64,000 nt of DNA from M3007 sp964621185 (GCA_964621185.1 CAZULM010000003.1:62001-126000); one strand, 5' to 3'. Positions 43,532 to 53,029 are shown, numbered from the stretch's first letter. The notes: generated from the sequence alone by a model not told the origin. Numbers and translations: made by a program.

Positions 43532-43636
43532 TATACTATGATTCGCCTGATTTTTGTGATTGAGAATGATTGATTGAACTGATCTTCAATTGATTACAAA
43601 GTTCGGTATGCACAAAACCAAGCGGCGTGAGGCATA
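43532..43636. repeat. 105-bp dispersed repeat, copy D
   Basis: Same length and nearly the same sequence as copy C at 17919-18023, TATACTATGATTCGCCTGAT to CGGCGTGAGGCATA. It lies between the divergent CotH and DUF1801 genes, a 291-base space. Confidence 0.85.
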
Positions 43637-43749
43637 GTTTTGAAAATCAACCTTCCAACATCTATCAATCCTTCAAATCCACCCAAATCCCGGTATAGTT
43701 TCTACTTTTACCGTCACAAATAAAATCAATCAATTGCTTTCAGCCTATT

Positions 43750-44121
43750 ATGACGACAAACAAACCCGCTGACATTGATGCCTACATTGCTGAATTCCCG
43801 GAGGGGGTACAGGTGATGTTGGAGCAGGTGCGCAGCACTGTCCGCCAAACAGCGCCCGCTGCGGTGGAAGCGATCAGTTACAGCATGCCCGCTTTCAAAC
43901 TGAACGGGAAGCCGCTGGTTTATTTTGCAGCGTTTAAAAATCACATCGGGTTTTATGCGCTGCCTTCCGGGAACGCAGCGTTTCAAAAAGAGCTGGCCGG
44001 GTACAAAATCGGCAAAGGTTCTATCCAGTTTCCTTTGGGTGAGCCGATGCCCTTGGGTTTGATAGAGAAGATCGTGATGTTTAGGGTTCAGGAAATGCAA
44101 ACAATGATTCAATTAAAATAA
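43750..44121 (+). CDS. DUF1801 (YdhG-like) family protein
   Basis: The 123-residue protein has the DUF1801 pattern: AYIAEFPEGVQVMLEQVRST, then AISYSMPAFKLNGKPLVYFA, NHIGFYALPSG and KGSIQFPLGEPMPLGLIEKI. Related Bacillus proteins have a frataxin-like fold and have been proposed as iron chaperones; that role is not shown here. No partner gene is evident. It ends 93 bases before the methyltransferase of the restriction-modification pair. Confidence 0.85.
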   Translation: MTTNKPADIDAYIAEFPEGVQVMLEQVRSTVRQTAPAAVEAISYSMPAFKLNGKPLVYFAAFKNHIGFYALPSGNAAFQKELAGYKIGKGSIQFPLGEPMPLGLIEKIVMFRVQEMQTMIQLK

Positions 44122-44214
44122 GGGTGTTTGTTTTTCAAAATAAAGTGTTTTGTTTTGTAAAAAAAAATAAAACATTTACTTTTACTTTTTCAATTGATTA
44201 ATGCCGAACATGAC

Positions 44215-45165
44215 ATGACAATAAAAACAAATATTCTCAATACTCAGAATCCGTACTATACAACTAGGTTGGGACAGGCGTTTCTTGGTGACAGCTTGAC
44301 TGTTATGAAAGAAATTCCAGATAGCTCCATCAACTTAATCCTGACTTCGCCCCCATTTGCACTTACCAGACAAAAAGAGTATGGAAACGAACTAGAAAAA
44401 AATTACATTAACTGGTTCATGATGTTTTCAAAAGAATTTTACAGGCTTCTAACTGATGATGGCTCCCTTGTTATTGATTTAGGAGGAGCATATTTACCTG
44501 GTTATCCAACTAGAAGTATTTATCAATTTGAGTTACTTGTCCGGTTATGCAGGGAACAAAACTTTTTTTTAGCCCAAGAGTTTTTTCACTTCAACCCTTC
44601 AAGGCTCCCAACCCCTGCAGAATGGGTGACTGTTCGCAGAATTAGGGTTAAGGATAGTGTAAATGTAGTTTGGTGGCTTTCAAAAACAGAAAACCCAAAA
44701 TCTGACAACAGAAAAGTATTGAAACCATACAGCGATAGCATGAAGGCACTGTTGAAAAACGGATACAAAGCAAAACTGCGTCCAAGTGGACATGATATTT
44801 CTGATAAATTCAGCACGGACAACGGCGGAGCAATACCCCCAAATTTATTAGAAATTGCCAATACTGAAAGTAATAGTTATTATATGAAGCGATGTAAAGA
44901 GCTTGGGCTAAAACCACACCCTGCGAGGTTTCCAAAGGACTTCGCAGATTTTTTTATTAAATTTACAACCACTGAAAATGATTTGGTTCTTGATCCTTTC
45001 GCTGGCAGCAATACTACAGGTTATGCGGCTGAATTGCTGGAGCGCAGATGGATGGCCATAGAAATCAATGAGCCGTATCTACAATGTAGCAAAATTCGTT
45101 TTGAAGAAGTACCAAACTTATTTAATTCCAAATACCAATTAAATGGCGAAGCACAGAAAATATAA
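44215..45165 (+). CDS. DNA methyltransferase of a restriction-modification system, M.PvuII-like
   Basis: The 316-residue enzyme has the beta-type order of motifs: catalytic TSPPFALTRQKEYGNE (SPPF at 45-48, the N4-cytosine form) first, and the SAM-binding DPFAGSNTTG (from about 260) last. Long segments recall M.PvuII from memory: VVWWLSKTENPKSDN, RPSGHDISDKFSTDNGGAIP and HPARFPKDFADFFIKF. PvuII-type enzymes modify CAGCTG, so that target is a reasonable but unproven guess. The gene overlaps the HNH nuclease gene by 23 bases and both are clearly more AT-rich than their surroundings, suggesting acquisition. A TTG at 44194 gives a slightly longer frame. Confidence 0.88.
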   Translation: MTIKTNILNTQNPYYTTRLGQAFLGDSLTVMKEIPDSSINLILTSPPFALTRQKEYGNELEKNYINWFMMFSKEFYRLLTDDGSLVIDLGGAYLPGYPTRSIYQFELLVRLCREQNFFLAQEFFHFNPSRLPTPAEWVTVRRIRVKDSVNVVWWLSKTENPKSDNRKVLKPYSDSMKALLKNGYKAKLRPSGHDISDKFSTDNGGAIPPNLLEIANTESNSYYMKRCKELGLKPHPARFPKDFADFFIKFTTTENDLVLDPFAGSNTTGYAAELLERRWMAIEINEPYLQCSKIRFEEVPNLFNSKYQLNGEAQKI

Positions 45166-46165
45166 CCTGCTTGAAATCATCGTTCAGTCAATAAACGATT
45201 GCGGATGGAATGTTCTTTATCTTGATAACATTGATAACCACCCTTTCCTACTTAAAATTTACAACAATGAAGACAGCTACGTTCTTCGCATTTATATTTG
45301 GAACTTAACGCATGGAGGAGGCTCTGCGAGGCCAAAAGATGAATATAGAATCCAAATCACAGGTACAGATCGCTTTGAACAAAAGGAAGGCGAAAGAACC
45401 TTGATTCTTGGTTGGTGGGATCAAATTCAAGTCTTTGCAGGCTTTGATTTTTTGAAACACAGCTCAAAGCTTGGATATTCGCCGTCAATGCAAATTAGAA
45501 GTGAATTTTTAAGGAAAGCACTATTAAATGGCTTTTCACCATGCGATAAAGGCAATAATGAACTGGCAATTGCTTTTAGGCCGGACTTCTTTGTCAGTTA
45601 TGTCCAGAATCTTAGAGAACTGCATAGTTTTGGTGCCTCCAAACAAGACTTTGAAGCATTGGAAGAAATTTCCGAACTCCCTCTTGAGATAAATACTGAG
45701 TTAATAAACCAAATAAGCACAGAGAGGCAGACAGCAATAATTCAAGTAAGCAAAAAACTTAGAGACACAAGTTTCAAAGCAAGAGTTCTTTCCTCTTATG
45801 GAAACAAGTGTGCATTTAGTGGACTTCAATTAAAACTTGTTGATGCAGCGCATATTCTTCCAGTAAGCCAAGCCGGTTCTACAGACGATACAAGAAACGG
45901 AATTGCACTCTCTGCATTATATCATCGCGCATACGATAAAGGACTTGTGACATTTAATGAAAAGTATCAAGTCGTTGTAAATACAGCCATGCTGAAATAC
46001 TTCAATGAACTTGATTTGTTGGGAGGGCAGGATAGCTTTATTAATGGGCTTCGTCCAATTATTAACGTTCCGGCTGCAATTTCCGACAGACCGCACATTG
46101 ATTTTGTTATTGAAGCGAACAAACTTAGAGGATGGACTCTGGAAACCTTAAATAATACCGTTTAG
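45143..46165 (+). CDS. HNH restriction endonuclease partner of the methyltransferase
   Basis: The 340-residue protein ends in an HNH nuclease domain: KARVLSSYGNKCAFSGLQL, then His237 in AAHILPVSQAGSTDD, Asn252 in RNGIALSALYHRAYDKG and His261. The N-terminal ~180 residues form a separate, AT-rich-encoded domain (RIYIWNLTHGGGSARPKDEY, ERTLILGWWDQIQVFAGFDF) that probably recognises DNA. Position and the 23-base overlap make it the restriction partner of the M.PvuII-like methylase; the known R.PvuII is a different fold, so the pair is a mixed combination. Cleavage specificity is not known. Confidence 0.85.
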   Translation: MAKHRKYNLLEIIVQSINDCGWNVLYLDNIDNHPFLLKIYNNEDSYVLRIYIWNLTHGGGSARPKDEYRIQITGTDRFEQKEGERTLILGWWDQIQVFAGFDFLKHSSKLGYSPSMQIRSEFLRKALLNGFSPCDKGNNELAIAFRPDFFVSYVQNLRELHSFGASKQDFEALEEISELPLEINTELINQISTERQTAIIQVSKKLRDTSFKARVLSSYGNKCAFSGLQLKLVDAAHILPVSQAGSTDDTRNGIALSALYHRAYDKGLVTFNEKYQVVVNTAMLKYFNELDLLGGQDSFINGLRPIINVPAAISDRPHIDFVIEANKLRGWTLETLNNTV

Positions 46166-46279
46166 GTAATTGGACGACGATATATAGTCTGTGCCTTTAC
46201 TATAGAAAGTCTCGCGAAGTGGAGATACCAAATGATGTTCAACGCGTTGCGCCAGTAAACCCCATGAAAAAATAACAAG

Positions 46280-49200
46280 CTACTCTTCTTTGTAGTCCTC
46301 AACGTGCATCCAAGGCGCATTCCCCCGCCGCTTCCCGCTCAAATAGATGTACATCGCCGGTATCACGAACAAGGTCAGCAACAGCGAGAACAGCAAGCCG
46401 CCCACCACGACCACGCCCAGGCCGATGCGGCTGGTACTGGCAGCCCCCAGCGACAAAGCGATGGGCAGCGCCCCCAAAGCCGTGGCGAGCGTGGTCATCA
46501 GGATCGGGCGCAGCCGCGCCTTTGCGGCTTCCTGTACGGCTTGTGGCTTGGGCACGCCCGCGTCGCGTTTTTGGTTGGCAAATTCCACGATCAATATCCC
46601 GTTCTTGGTCACGAGGCCGATCAACATGATCATGCCGATCTGGGAAAAAATGTTCATGGTATTGCCCGTGAGCCAGAGGGTGAGGAATGCCCCGGCAATG
46701 GCCAGCGGCACCGTGAGCATGATGATGAACGGGTCGCGGAAGCTTTCGAACTGGGCTGCGAGGATCAGGTAGATCAGGACCAGGGCGAGTATAAAGGCGA
46801 AAGCGGTGCTGCCGCCGGCTTCCTTGAAATCGCGGGATGGGCCAGCCAGGTCGGTCGTAAAACTGTCGTCCAATACTTTGGCGGCGATCCTTTCCATGGC
46901 CTCTATGCCCTCGCCGAGCGTGGCGCCGGGCGCAAGGCCTGAGGTAAATGTGGCGGCCTTGTAGCGGTTGTAGTGGAAAAGCTGGGGCGGGCTGCTGGCT
47001 TCTTCAAACTTCACCACATTGTCGAGCTGGATCATTTGTCCCCGGCTGTTGCGCACATAGAGCGAAGCCAGGTCGAGCGGCTCGTCGCGGTTGGCGCGGT
47101 CCACTTGCCCGATGATCTGGTATTGCCGGCCATTTTGGATGAAATATCCGAAGCGGCGGCCAGAAAGCGCCATTTGCAGCGCCTGGCTCACGTCCAGCAC
47201 GTTCACGCCCAGTTCTGCCGCTTTCAAGCGGTCGATGTTGACTTGCAGTTCCGGCTTGTTGAATTTCAGGTTTACGTCCACATTGGCCAACGAGGGCTCG
47301 TTGCGGGCTTCTTCCAAAAATTTTGGGATAACTTCCTTGAGCTTTTCAAAGTTCAGGTTTTGGATCACGAACTGCACGGGCAAACCCTGCCCAAAGCCGA
47401 CCGTGATGGTTTGCTCCTGGTTTGGGAAAATGCGGGCTTCGGGCATCTTTTTGCTCATCGACAGCAATTGTCGGTAAATCTCGTCCTGGCTGCGTTCCCG
47501 GGTTTCAGGGTCGTCGAGCAGGAGGCTGACAAAGCCGGAATTGGTGCTGGCCGCTCCAAAGCCCGGCGCGGTGATGCCAAAAACCATGCGGTTCTCCGGC
47601 ACAGAATCCATGATGTTTCGGGCAATGTTATATATTATTTGCTCCATGCGGTCGTAGTCGGTGCCTTCCGGCGCGGAGACGGTAGAGCGGATCATGCTCC
47701 GATCTTCCAGTGGCGCCAGCTCGCTTTTTATCTGCCCCTGAAAATACCAGATCATGCCGAAACAAGCGGCCAGCACCACCAAACTGAGCCAGCGATGCTG
47801 CATAAACGAGCGCAATGAATTGCCATACACCCGGTCCATGCCCTTGAAAAACGGCTCTGTCATATCGTAGAAGCGCCCGTGCTTTTTGATGTTTCCGCCC
47901 AGTTTTACGTTCAAAACAGGGGTAAGCGTCAAAGAAACAAAGGCCGAGATCAAGACCGCGCCCGCCACTACTATTCCGAATTCTCGGAACAAGCTCCCCG
48001 TGAAACCTTGCAGGAATACGACCGGGATGAACACAACCGCCAGCGTGATGGAGGTGCTGATCACCGCAAAAAATATTTCCTTGGTGCCTTCCCGCGCCGC
48101 CGTCCACTTGTCCATGCCCGCCTCTATTTTTTTGAAAATATTTTCGGTCACCACAATGCCGTCGTCCACCACCAAGCCCGTGGCCAGTACGATGGCCAGC
48201 AGTGTCAGCACGTTGATGCTGAAGCCAAAAAGGTACATGATAAAAAATGCCCCGATCAAAGAAACAGGGATGTCAATAAGGGGTCGCAGCGCGATAATCC
48301 AGTTGCGGAAAAAGAGGTAAATGATGAGCACCACCAGGCCGATGGCGATGAAAAGCGTTTCGGTCACTTCGCTAATGGCCCGGCGCACAAACTTGCTCTT
48401 GTCGGTGCCCACCGAGATCACGATGTCGGGCGGTAGCTCTTTTTTAATTTCTTCATAGCGGCGGTAAAACTCGTCGGTAATCTCCACCCAGTTGGAGCCG
48501 GGTTGCGGGATGACTGCCATGGCGCAGCCCTGCACCAAATTGCGCCTCGAGCCTGTCTCTTCGTTGTCGGGCCCCAGCACCGCCTCGCCAATGTCCTTAA
48601 AGCGCACCGTCCCTTTGTCCGACTGCCGGATGATCATGTTGTTGAACTCTTCCTCGGTTTGCAGGCGGGCGATGGTTTTTACGGTCAGTTCCGTCGCATC
48701 GCCCCGGACTTTCCCGGCGGGCAGTTCCACGTTTTCGCGGTTGAGGGCATTTTGCACGTCCTGGGCCGTGAGACCATGTGCTGCCATTTTTTGCGGGTCC
48801 ATCCACAGCCGCATAGCGGGCAGCTTGGAGCCGAACACATTGACCGCCGACACCCCGGGTATGGTCTGCACCCGCTCCCGTATCACGTTCTCTGTATAAT
48901 CGGAGAGCTCCATGATGCTCCTGGAACTGCTTTGGATGGGCATAAAGATGATTGGGGAACCGCTGGCATCGGCTTTGGTCACCACGGGCGGGCCGTCTAT
49001 GTCCTGGGGCAGGTTGCGCAGCGACTGGCTTACTTTGTCGCGCACGTCGTTGGCGGCTTGCTCCAGCTCTACGCCCAGGTCGAACTCCACGGTGATGTTG
49101 CTGGAGCCCAGGGCAGAGGTGCTGGAGATAGAGCGCACGCCGGCGATGCCGTTGAGGGTCCGCTCCAGCGGCTCGGTTATCTGGCTTTCTACTACCTCAG

Positions 49201-49366
49201 CGTTCGCGCCCGTGTAGCCGGTGCGTATGGTGATGTTTGGCGGGTCGATGGCCGGATATTCCCGAACGCCCAGGAAGGAGTACCCGATCGCACCGAAGAC
49301 GATGATCAGGATGCTGAACACGGTGGCCATCACAGGGCGGCTGAGGGAGAGTTCGGGTAGGTTCAT
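46280..49366 (-). CDS. RND-family efflux transporter permease (AcrB/MexB-like)
   Basis: The 1028-residue inner-membrane pump has the RND layout: TM1 at MATVFSILIIVFGAIGYSFL, two large periplasmic loops, GLVVDDGIVVTENIF in TM4 (the proton-relay Asp pair), PVVFLQGFTGSLFREFGIVV, and a symmetrical second half with AFILALVLIYLILAAQFESF and GIGLVTKNGILIVEFANQ-like sequence. It uses the proton gradient to expel drugs or other toxic compounds. No adaptor (MFP) or TolC-type gene is adjacent, so those partners must come from elsewhere. A few in-frame non-ATG codons precede the ATG at 49366. The 5' side is bordered by the inverted repeat at 49375-49502. Confidence 0.92.
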   Translation of the reverse strand: MNLPELSLSRPVMATVFSILIIVFGAIGYSFLGVREYPAIDPPNITIRTGYTGANAEVVESQITEPLERTLNGIAGVRSISSTSALGSSNITVEFDLGVELEQAANDVRDKVSQSLRNLPQDIDGPPVVTKADASGSPIIFMPIQSSSRSIMELSDYTENVIRERVQTIPGVSAVNVFGSKLPAMRLWMDPQKMAAHGLTAQDVQNALNRENVELPAGKVRGDATELTVKTIARLQTEEEFNNMIIRQSDKGTVRFKDIGEAVLGPDNEETGSRRNLVQGCAMAVIPQPGSNWVEITDEFYRRYEEIKKELPPDIVISVGTDKSKFVRRAISEVTETLFIAIGLVVLIIYLFFRNWIIALRPLIDIPVSLIGAFFIMYLFGFSINVLTLLAIVLATGLVVDDGIVVTENIFKKIEAGMDKWTAAREGTKEIFFAVISTSITLAVVFIPVVFLQGFTGSLFREFGIVVAGAVLISAFVSLTLTPVLNVKLGGNIKKHGRFYDMTEPFFKGMDRVYGNSLRSFMQHRWLSLVVLAACFGMIWYFQGQIKSELAPLEDRSMIRSTVSAPEGTDYDRMEQIIYNIARNIMDSVPENRMVFGITAPGFGAASTNSGFVSLLLDDPETRERSQDEIYRQLLSMSKKMPEARIFPNQEQTITVGFGQGLPVQFVIQNLNFEKLKEVIPKFLEEARNEPSLANVDVNLKFNKPELQVNIDRLKAAELGVNVLDVSQALQMALSGRRFGYFIQNGRQYQIIGQVDRANRDEPLDLASLYVRNSRGQMIQLDNVVKFEEASSPPQLFHYNRYKAATFTSGLAPGATLGEGIEAMERIAAKVLDDSFTTDLAGPSRDFKEAGGSTAFAFILALVLIYLILAAQFESFRDPFIIMLTVPLAIAGAFLTLWLTGNTMNIFSQIGMIMLIGLVTKNGILIVEFANQKRDAGVPKPQAVQEAAKARLRPILMTTLATALGALPIALSLGAASTSRIGLGVVVVGGLLFSLLLTLFVIPAMYIYLSGKRRGNAPWMHVEDYKEE

Positions 49367-49374
49367 AAGCAAGC

Positions 49375-49502
49375 GGTAGCGCGACGTTCACGTCGCCCGA
49401 AAAAGGCCATTTATGGCCGTATGTACAAATAAAGTTATGACCGTATGTACAACAAAACGGCCATGAATGGCCTTTTTCGGGCGACCTAAAGGTCGCGCTA
49501 CC
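49375..49502. repeat. 45-bp imperfect inverted repeat with a direct-repeat loop
   Basis: The arms 49375-49419 and 49458-49502 (starting GGTAGCGCGAC) match except a 6-base block (GTTCAC against CTTTAG) and one further base. The 38-base loop region carries CCGTATGTACAA twice (49417-49428 and 49441-49452). It lies between the divergent RND and fatty-acid-hydroxylase-like genes. Confidence 0.88.
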
Positions 49503-49595
49503 GAAAAGCAAAGCGAAGTTCTATAAATTCTGCTTTTCAAGGAACAATTCTGCGCCGCAGAAGCTAATTTCGTCCCAAAATATTCAACAATCACC

Positions 49596-50435
49596 ATGGA
49601 AGCCATTGCCGATTATTTCAACCACATACCATCTTCGCACCGCAGCGCCTTTTTGCTGGGCGGGCTCACCTTTTTTATGCTGCTGGAATACGGCCTGCCG
49701 TACTACCGCAGCAAATACAACAAGTTCAAGCACTTAGGCGTCAACTTGTTCTTTACTGCCACTACGGTAGTCATCAACTTTTTGATGGCCTTTATGCTGC
49801 TGATGGCCAGCGACTGGGCCAATGCCCGGCAATTCGGCATATTGCACTGGCTGCCGGAAATGCCCCTGCCCTTGTATATCCTGATCGGCCTCATGCTGCT
49901 CGACCTGATCGGCGCCTACGCCATTCACTGGATTCAGCACAACGTGCGCTGGATGTGGCGCTTCCACCTCATCCACCACACCGACCCGAACGTGGACACC
50001 ACCACGGCCAACCGCCACCACCCCGTGGAAAGCGTGTTCCGTTTTTCCTTTACCATCATCGCAGCGGTACTCGCGGGCGCACCCATGTACCTTATCATGC
50101 TGTATCAAACGCTGTCGGCGGCGCTTTCACAGTTCAACCACGGCAATTTCCAAACACCGAAGTGGCTCGACAGCGCCATCAGCTGGCTTATCGTGACGCC
50201 GCGCATGCACCGGGTACACCACCATTACGTGCTGCCCTATACCGACAGCAACTACGGCAATATTTTTTCAATCTGGGACAGGCTGTTCGGAACTTTCTCG
50301 AAGCTCGACAACGAAAAAATCGTGTTCGGGATAGACACGCACCCGCACGAAAAGGAGCAGTCGGATATCGGCACGATGTTGAAGATTCCTTTTCAGGAGT
50401 ATCGGCATCCGGTGGGAGCGAAGTTTGAGGGATAA
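49596..50435 (+). CDS. Sterol desaturase / fatty acid hydroxylase superfamily membrane protein
   Basis: The 279-residue protein has several hydrophobic helices and the three His boxes of the non-haem di-iron superfamily: HWIQHNVRWMWRFHLIHH, NRHHP and RMHRVHHHYVLP. Members hydroxylate or desaturate lipids at the membrane. A strict substrate cannot be given; in Bacteroidota such genes act on fatty acids, carotenoids or ether lipids. It stands alone and converges with the lipoprotein gene at 50497, with a hairpin between. Confidence 0.87.
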   Translation: MEAIADYFNHIPSSHRSAFLLGGLTFFMLLEYGLPYYRSKYNKFKHLGVNLFFTATTVVINFLMAFMLLMASDWANARQFGILHWLPEMPLPLYILIGLMLLDLIGAYAIHWIQHNVRWMWRFHLIHHTDPNVDTTTANRHHPVESVFRFSFTIIAAVLAGAPMYLIMLYQTLSAALSQFNHGNFQTPKWLDSAISWLIVTPRMHRVHHHYVLPYTDSNYGNIFSIWDRLFGTFSKLDNEKIVFGIDTHPHEKEQSDIGTMLKIPFQEYRHPVGAKFEG

Positions 50436-50446
50436 TATATACTTCG

Positions 50447-50485
50447 CGCCGTTGGCCAATGGCTAACAGCCAATAGCCAACGGCG
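50447..50485. terminator. Hairpin between convergent genes (CGCCGTTGGC repeat family)
   Basis: CGCCGTTGGCCAATGGCT (50447-50464) pairs with 50468-50485 with two mismatches and a 3-nt loop. The same CGCCGTTGGCTATTGGCT sequence recurs at 57876-57893, so it is also a repeat-family member, flanked by TATA-like ends (50438 and 50493). Confidence 0.6.
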
Positions 50486-50496
50486 AGCGATATAAT

Positions 50497-51039
50497 TCAA
50501 TAATATTGGTATGGCTCGTTAAAAACACCATCTACTTGTATAAACTTGGGCAGCCCCAAGTTCTTGTTCCCATTTTTCGATGTGCGCTTGAATTTTGCCC
50601 TGAAACGGCCTTTGACCTCCCGTTTCACTGTATCCAAATGCTCAATGTTGAAAAAGCCCTCCTCAGCATCGATGAGCTTGTAATCGTAGCCGTCTAAATC
50701 TTCGTCAATTGTCTGAGAGAAAAAAGAGATAGCCTTGACTTGAGGGATTCTTTCCGTTGTAAGCTGAAAATTGCCCTCCGCAATTGGAAGCCAGTAAAAG
50801 CCAAAGCTATTGATAATATCACCTGTATTATTAACAAAGCCAAAACTGAGAATTTCGTAAATTGTGTCTGTACGAAAGTCTGGCTTGTACATATCAGTTA
50901 ATTCACCGTTGAAATAAACGACCGTTTCGCCGAGTTCAACTTCTGATGGCAAATCTACTTCTATGGTGTCTTTATGGCATTTGAGCAGCAAAAAAGTTGC
51001 GCTAAGCAGAAAGAACAATTTCAAGGAATTAGTTTTCAT
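50497..51039 (-). CDS. Putative lipoprotein
   Basis: The 180-residue protein starts MKTNSLKLFFLLSATFLLLK followed by Cys, a good lipobox, so it is probably anchored in a membrane. The mature part is acidic and beta-rich (LGETVVYFNGELTDMYKPDF, EGNFQLTTERIPQVKAISFF). No domain is recognised. Its start overlaps the stop of the metalloprotease gene by four bases, so the two are co-translated; a chaperone, inhibitor or surface partner of the protease is possible but only inferred. Confidence 0.75.
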   Translation of the reverse strand: MKTNSLKLFFLLSATFLLLKCHKDTIEVDLPSEVELGETVVYFNGELTDMYKPDFRTDTIYEILSFGFVNNTGDIINSFGFYWLPIAEGNFQLTTERIPQVKAISFFSQTIDEDLDGYDYKLIDAEEGFFNIEHLDTVKREVKGRFRAKFKRTSKNGNKNLGLPKFIQVDGVFNEPYQYY

Positions 51040-52831
51040 TGTTTGATAAATTTAAGGGTGATGGTTTGTGATGTATTGTTTGTTGATAGGAAATACATGC
51101 CTGGCGGCAAGGTTTTTACGTTGTAAATGGAGCGATCTTTGTCATCTTTTGTGTATGTGTAATTTTTTTGTTCCACACCATTGATATCAAAAATTCTCAC
51201 ATTCTGATAGGCATTGCTTCTTTCTAACACCAAATAATCAAACGTTGGGTTGGGGTAATACTGGATTGGCAAGTTTTCGGAATAGTTTCCAATAATACTC
51301 CTGTCTTCCCCGCCTCCTGCACCGCATTGCGATTTTTGGATTTCCTTGTGGGCAACTCCCTGTGTTCCAACGGCATCAGTGACAGTTAGCCGAAGCGTGA
51401 ACCAGTTTGGCAAGTTCGTTGGATCCATTAAGACATAAGAATTATTCGTGCTGACAGTAGTCCAGTTGCCAACTCCCAATGGGCTTATTTCCCATTTGTA
51501 AGTAAGAGGGTTGACAAATGGTTGGCTTACTACAGCTAGATATGGGTAATAACCTTGGCAATTGGGCACACTTGTTTGTCCATTAATAGAAACTAGTATT
51601 ATTGGACCGCTTCCACCGCCGCTCGAAGGCGGATCGGCACGAAAACAAGCTACCTTCCCAGCCCTTTTAAAAAGCTTCAAGGCGTTATTATTCTGTGGGT
51701 CTCCTGTAATTGAACCCATAAATGGTGGAGCACTTAGGCTAGAAAAACGCCCAATTCTTGTTCTACCCGTCGCACAGTTCAACGTGTGCATGATTGTTTT
51801 AAAGTTATCGCCAACAGAAAACCCATGATAAGGAGGAATCCATGAGTCACAACCACCAGCAAGACAAGTAAAGCACCTTTGATGCCTTGCACCCATGAGG
51901 TGCGCAATCTCATGGGTTGCTGTAAAACCAGGAAATGAAGCTCGCAAATGTGCTATGGCGTAAGCTTTATTGTTAAATACGGCTATTCCACCAGCCTTGC
52001 CAGCACCATCAGTATGCGTTGCCCTTGTTAATAAGACAACAATATCAGCATAATATGCATCTCTTAAGTTGTGTGCGGTTGAATTTCCACATAATTCATT
52101 GAGATCGGAATCGATGTCCGGACTCTCCATAAATCCCGGAAGCAAAACTGTTCCAGCCCACTGGAAATGTATGTCGGTTTCCGATAACCCACTGGCCAGG
52201 GTACTAGCATTTATTTGGGAAATAATGGCCGGCGCAACAAGAACTGGGCTAGGAGCCAAACTTGCGGATGATGCTGTAAATAGGAAAAGCACCCTAATAT
52301 TATTACTTGCACAGCTTCCCCGTTCTTCTAGGTCATCATCAGCATCTTCATCTCCTTCTATCAGTTGACCACATTCAACATTAGTAATAATACCAAGATG
52401 ATAGCGCACCATTATTGCTTTGGTTGCTGAAATGCTGAATATTCCAAAATGTGAACTTGTGGGCGATAGATAAATTCCGCCTAAATAATAATCTGACCTT
52501 TTGCTCAGGAAAAATGAGCTGCCATCCGCGTTGTATCCAGTCCAATAATACTCATCATTGTTTTCTGAAACGACCTTGTCTGCTTCAAATGTGTAAAACG
52601 AGTTGCCCCCAGGCATCGAAATCGTCAAAAATTTGCCATTTAGGAAGTTTTCGATTGGACTAAGCGAAATCAACCAATAAGCCTCTATCGCAGTATCTTG
52701 CTGAACTGTTGAGAGTTGAGATTGTTCATTTTCGGTTAGATTGACATTAGCTGGATTCAAAACCGTAAAAAAAGCTGTTTGGCCAATGGCACTGCTAAAA
52801 ATAAAGGATAAAAAAAGAACTAGAGTACGTG
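51036..52831 (-). CDS. Secreted metzincin metalloprotease with T9SS sorting domain (5' end in assembly gap)
   Basis: The readable part, nearly 600 residues, begins at the gap with a hydrophobic leader (RTLVLFLSFIFSSAIGQTAF), so the start codon is missing or lies within the N run. A pro-region follows, then a metzincin catalytic domain with zinc motif HEIAHLMGARHQ (His, His, His) of the reprolysin-like group. A PKD-like beta-domain and a T9SS type A domain (IQYYPNPTFDYLVLERSNAY, ending SQTITLKFIKQ) complete it. It is thus a secreted or surface-attached protease. Four-base overlap links it to the lipoprotein gene at 50497-51039. An apparent frame through the gap and heptamer array to 53114 is not reliable. 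Confidence 0.85.
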
Positions 52832-52931
52832 NNNNNNNNNNNNNNNNNNNNNNNNNNNNNNNNNNNNNNNNNNNNNNNNNNNNNNNNNNNNNNNNNNNNN
52901 NNNNNNNNNNNNNNNNNNNNNNNNNNNNNNN
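52832..52931. other. Assembly gap (100 N)
   Basis: Exactly 100 N, the conventional length for a gap of unknown size. It borders a heptamer tandem array, which probably caused the break. Confidence 0.98.
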
Positions 52932-52993
52932 TGAGGTGTGAGGTGTGAGGTGTGAGGTGTGAGGTGTGAGGTGTGAGGTGTGAGGTGTGAGGT
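52932..52993. repeat. Heptanucleotide tandem array (TGAGGTG)
   Basis: Almost nine uninterrupted copies of TGAGGTG run directly from the assembly gap, so the true array is longer. It lies at the 5' end of the metalloprotease gene on its upstream side. Confidence 0.95.
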
Positions 52994-53029
52994 TCATGGT
53001 AAACGTTTTTAAAAGGTGAAAAGTGGATA

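Noticed and set aside
48503..49360. Plus-strand frame opposite the RND pump
   Set aside because: His/Gly-rich shadow with no family match; the RND gene is unambiguous.
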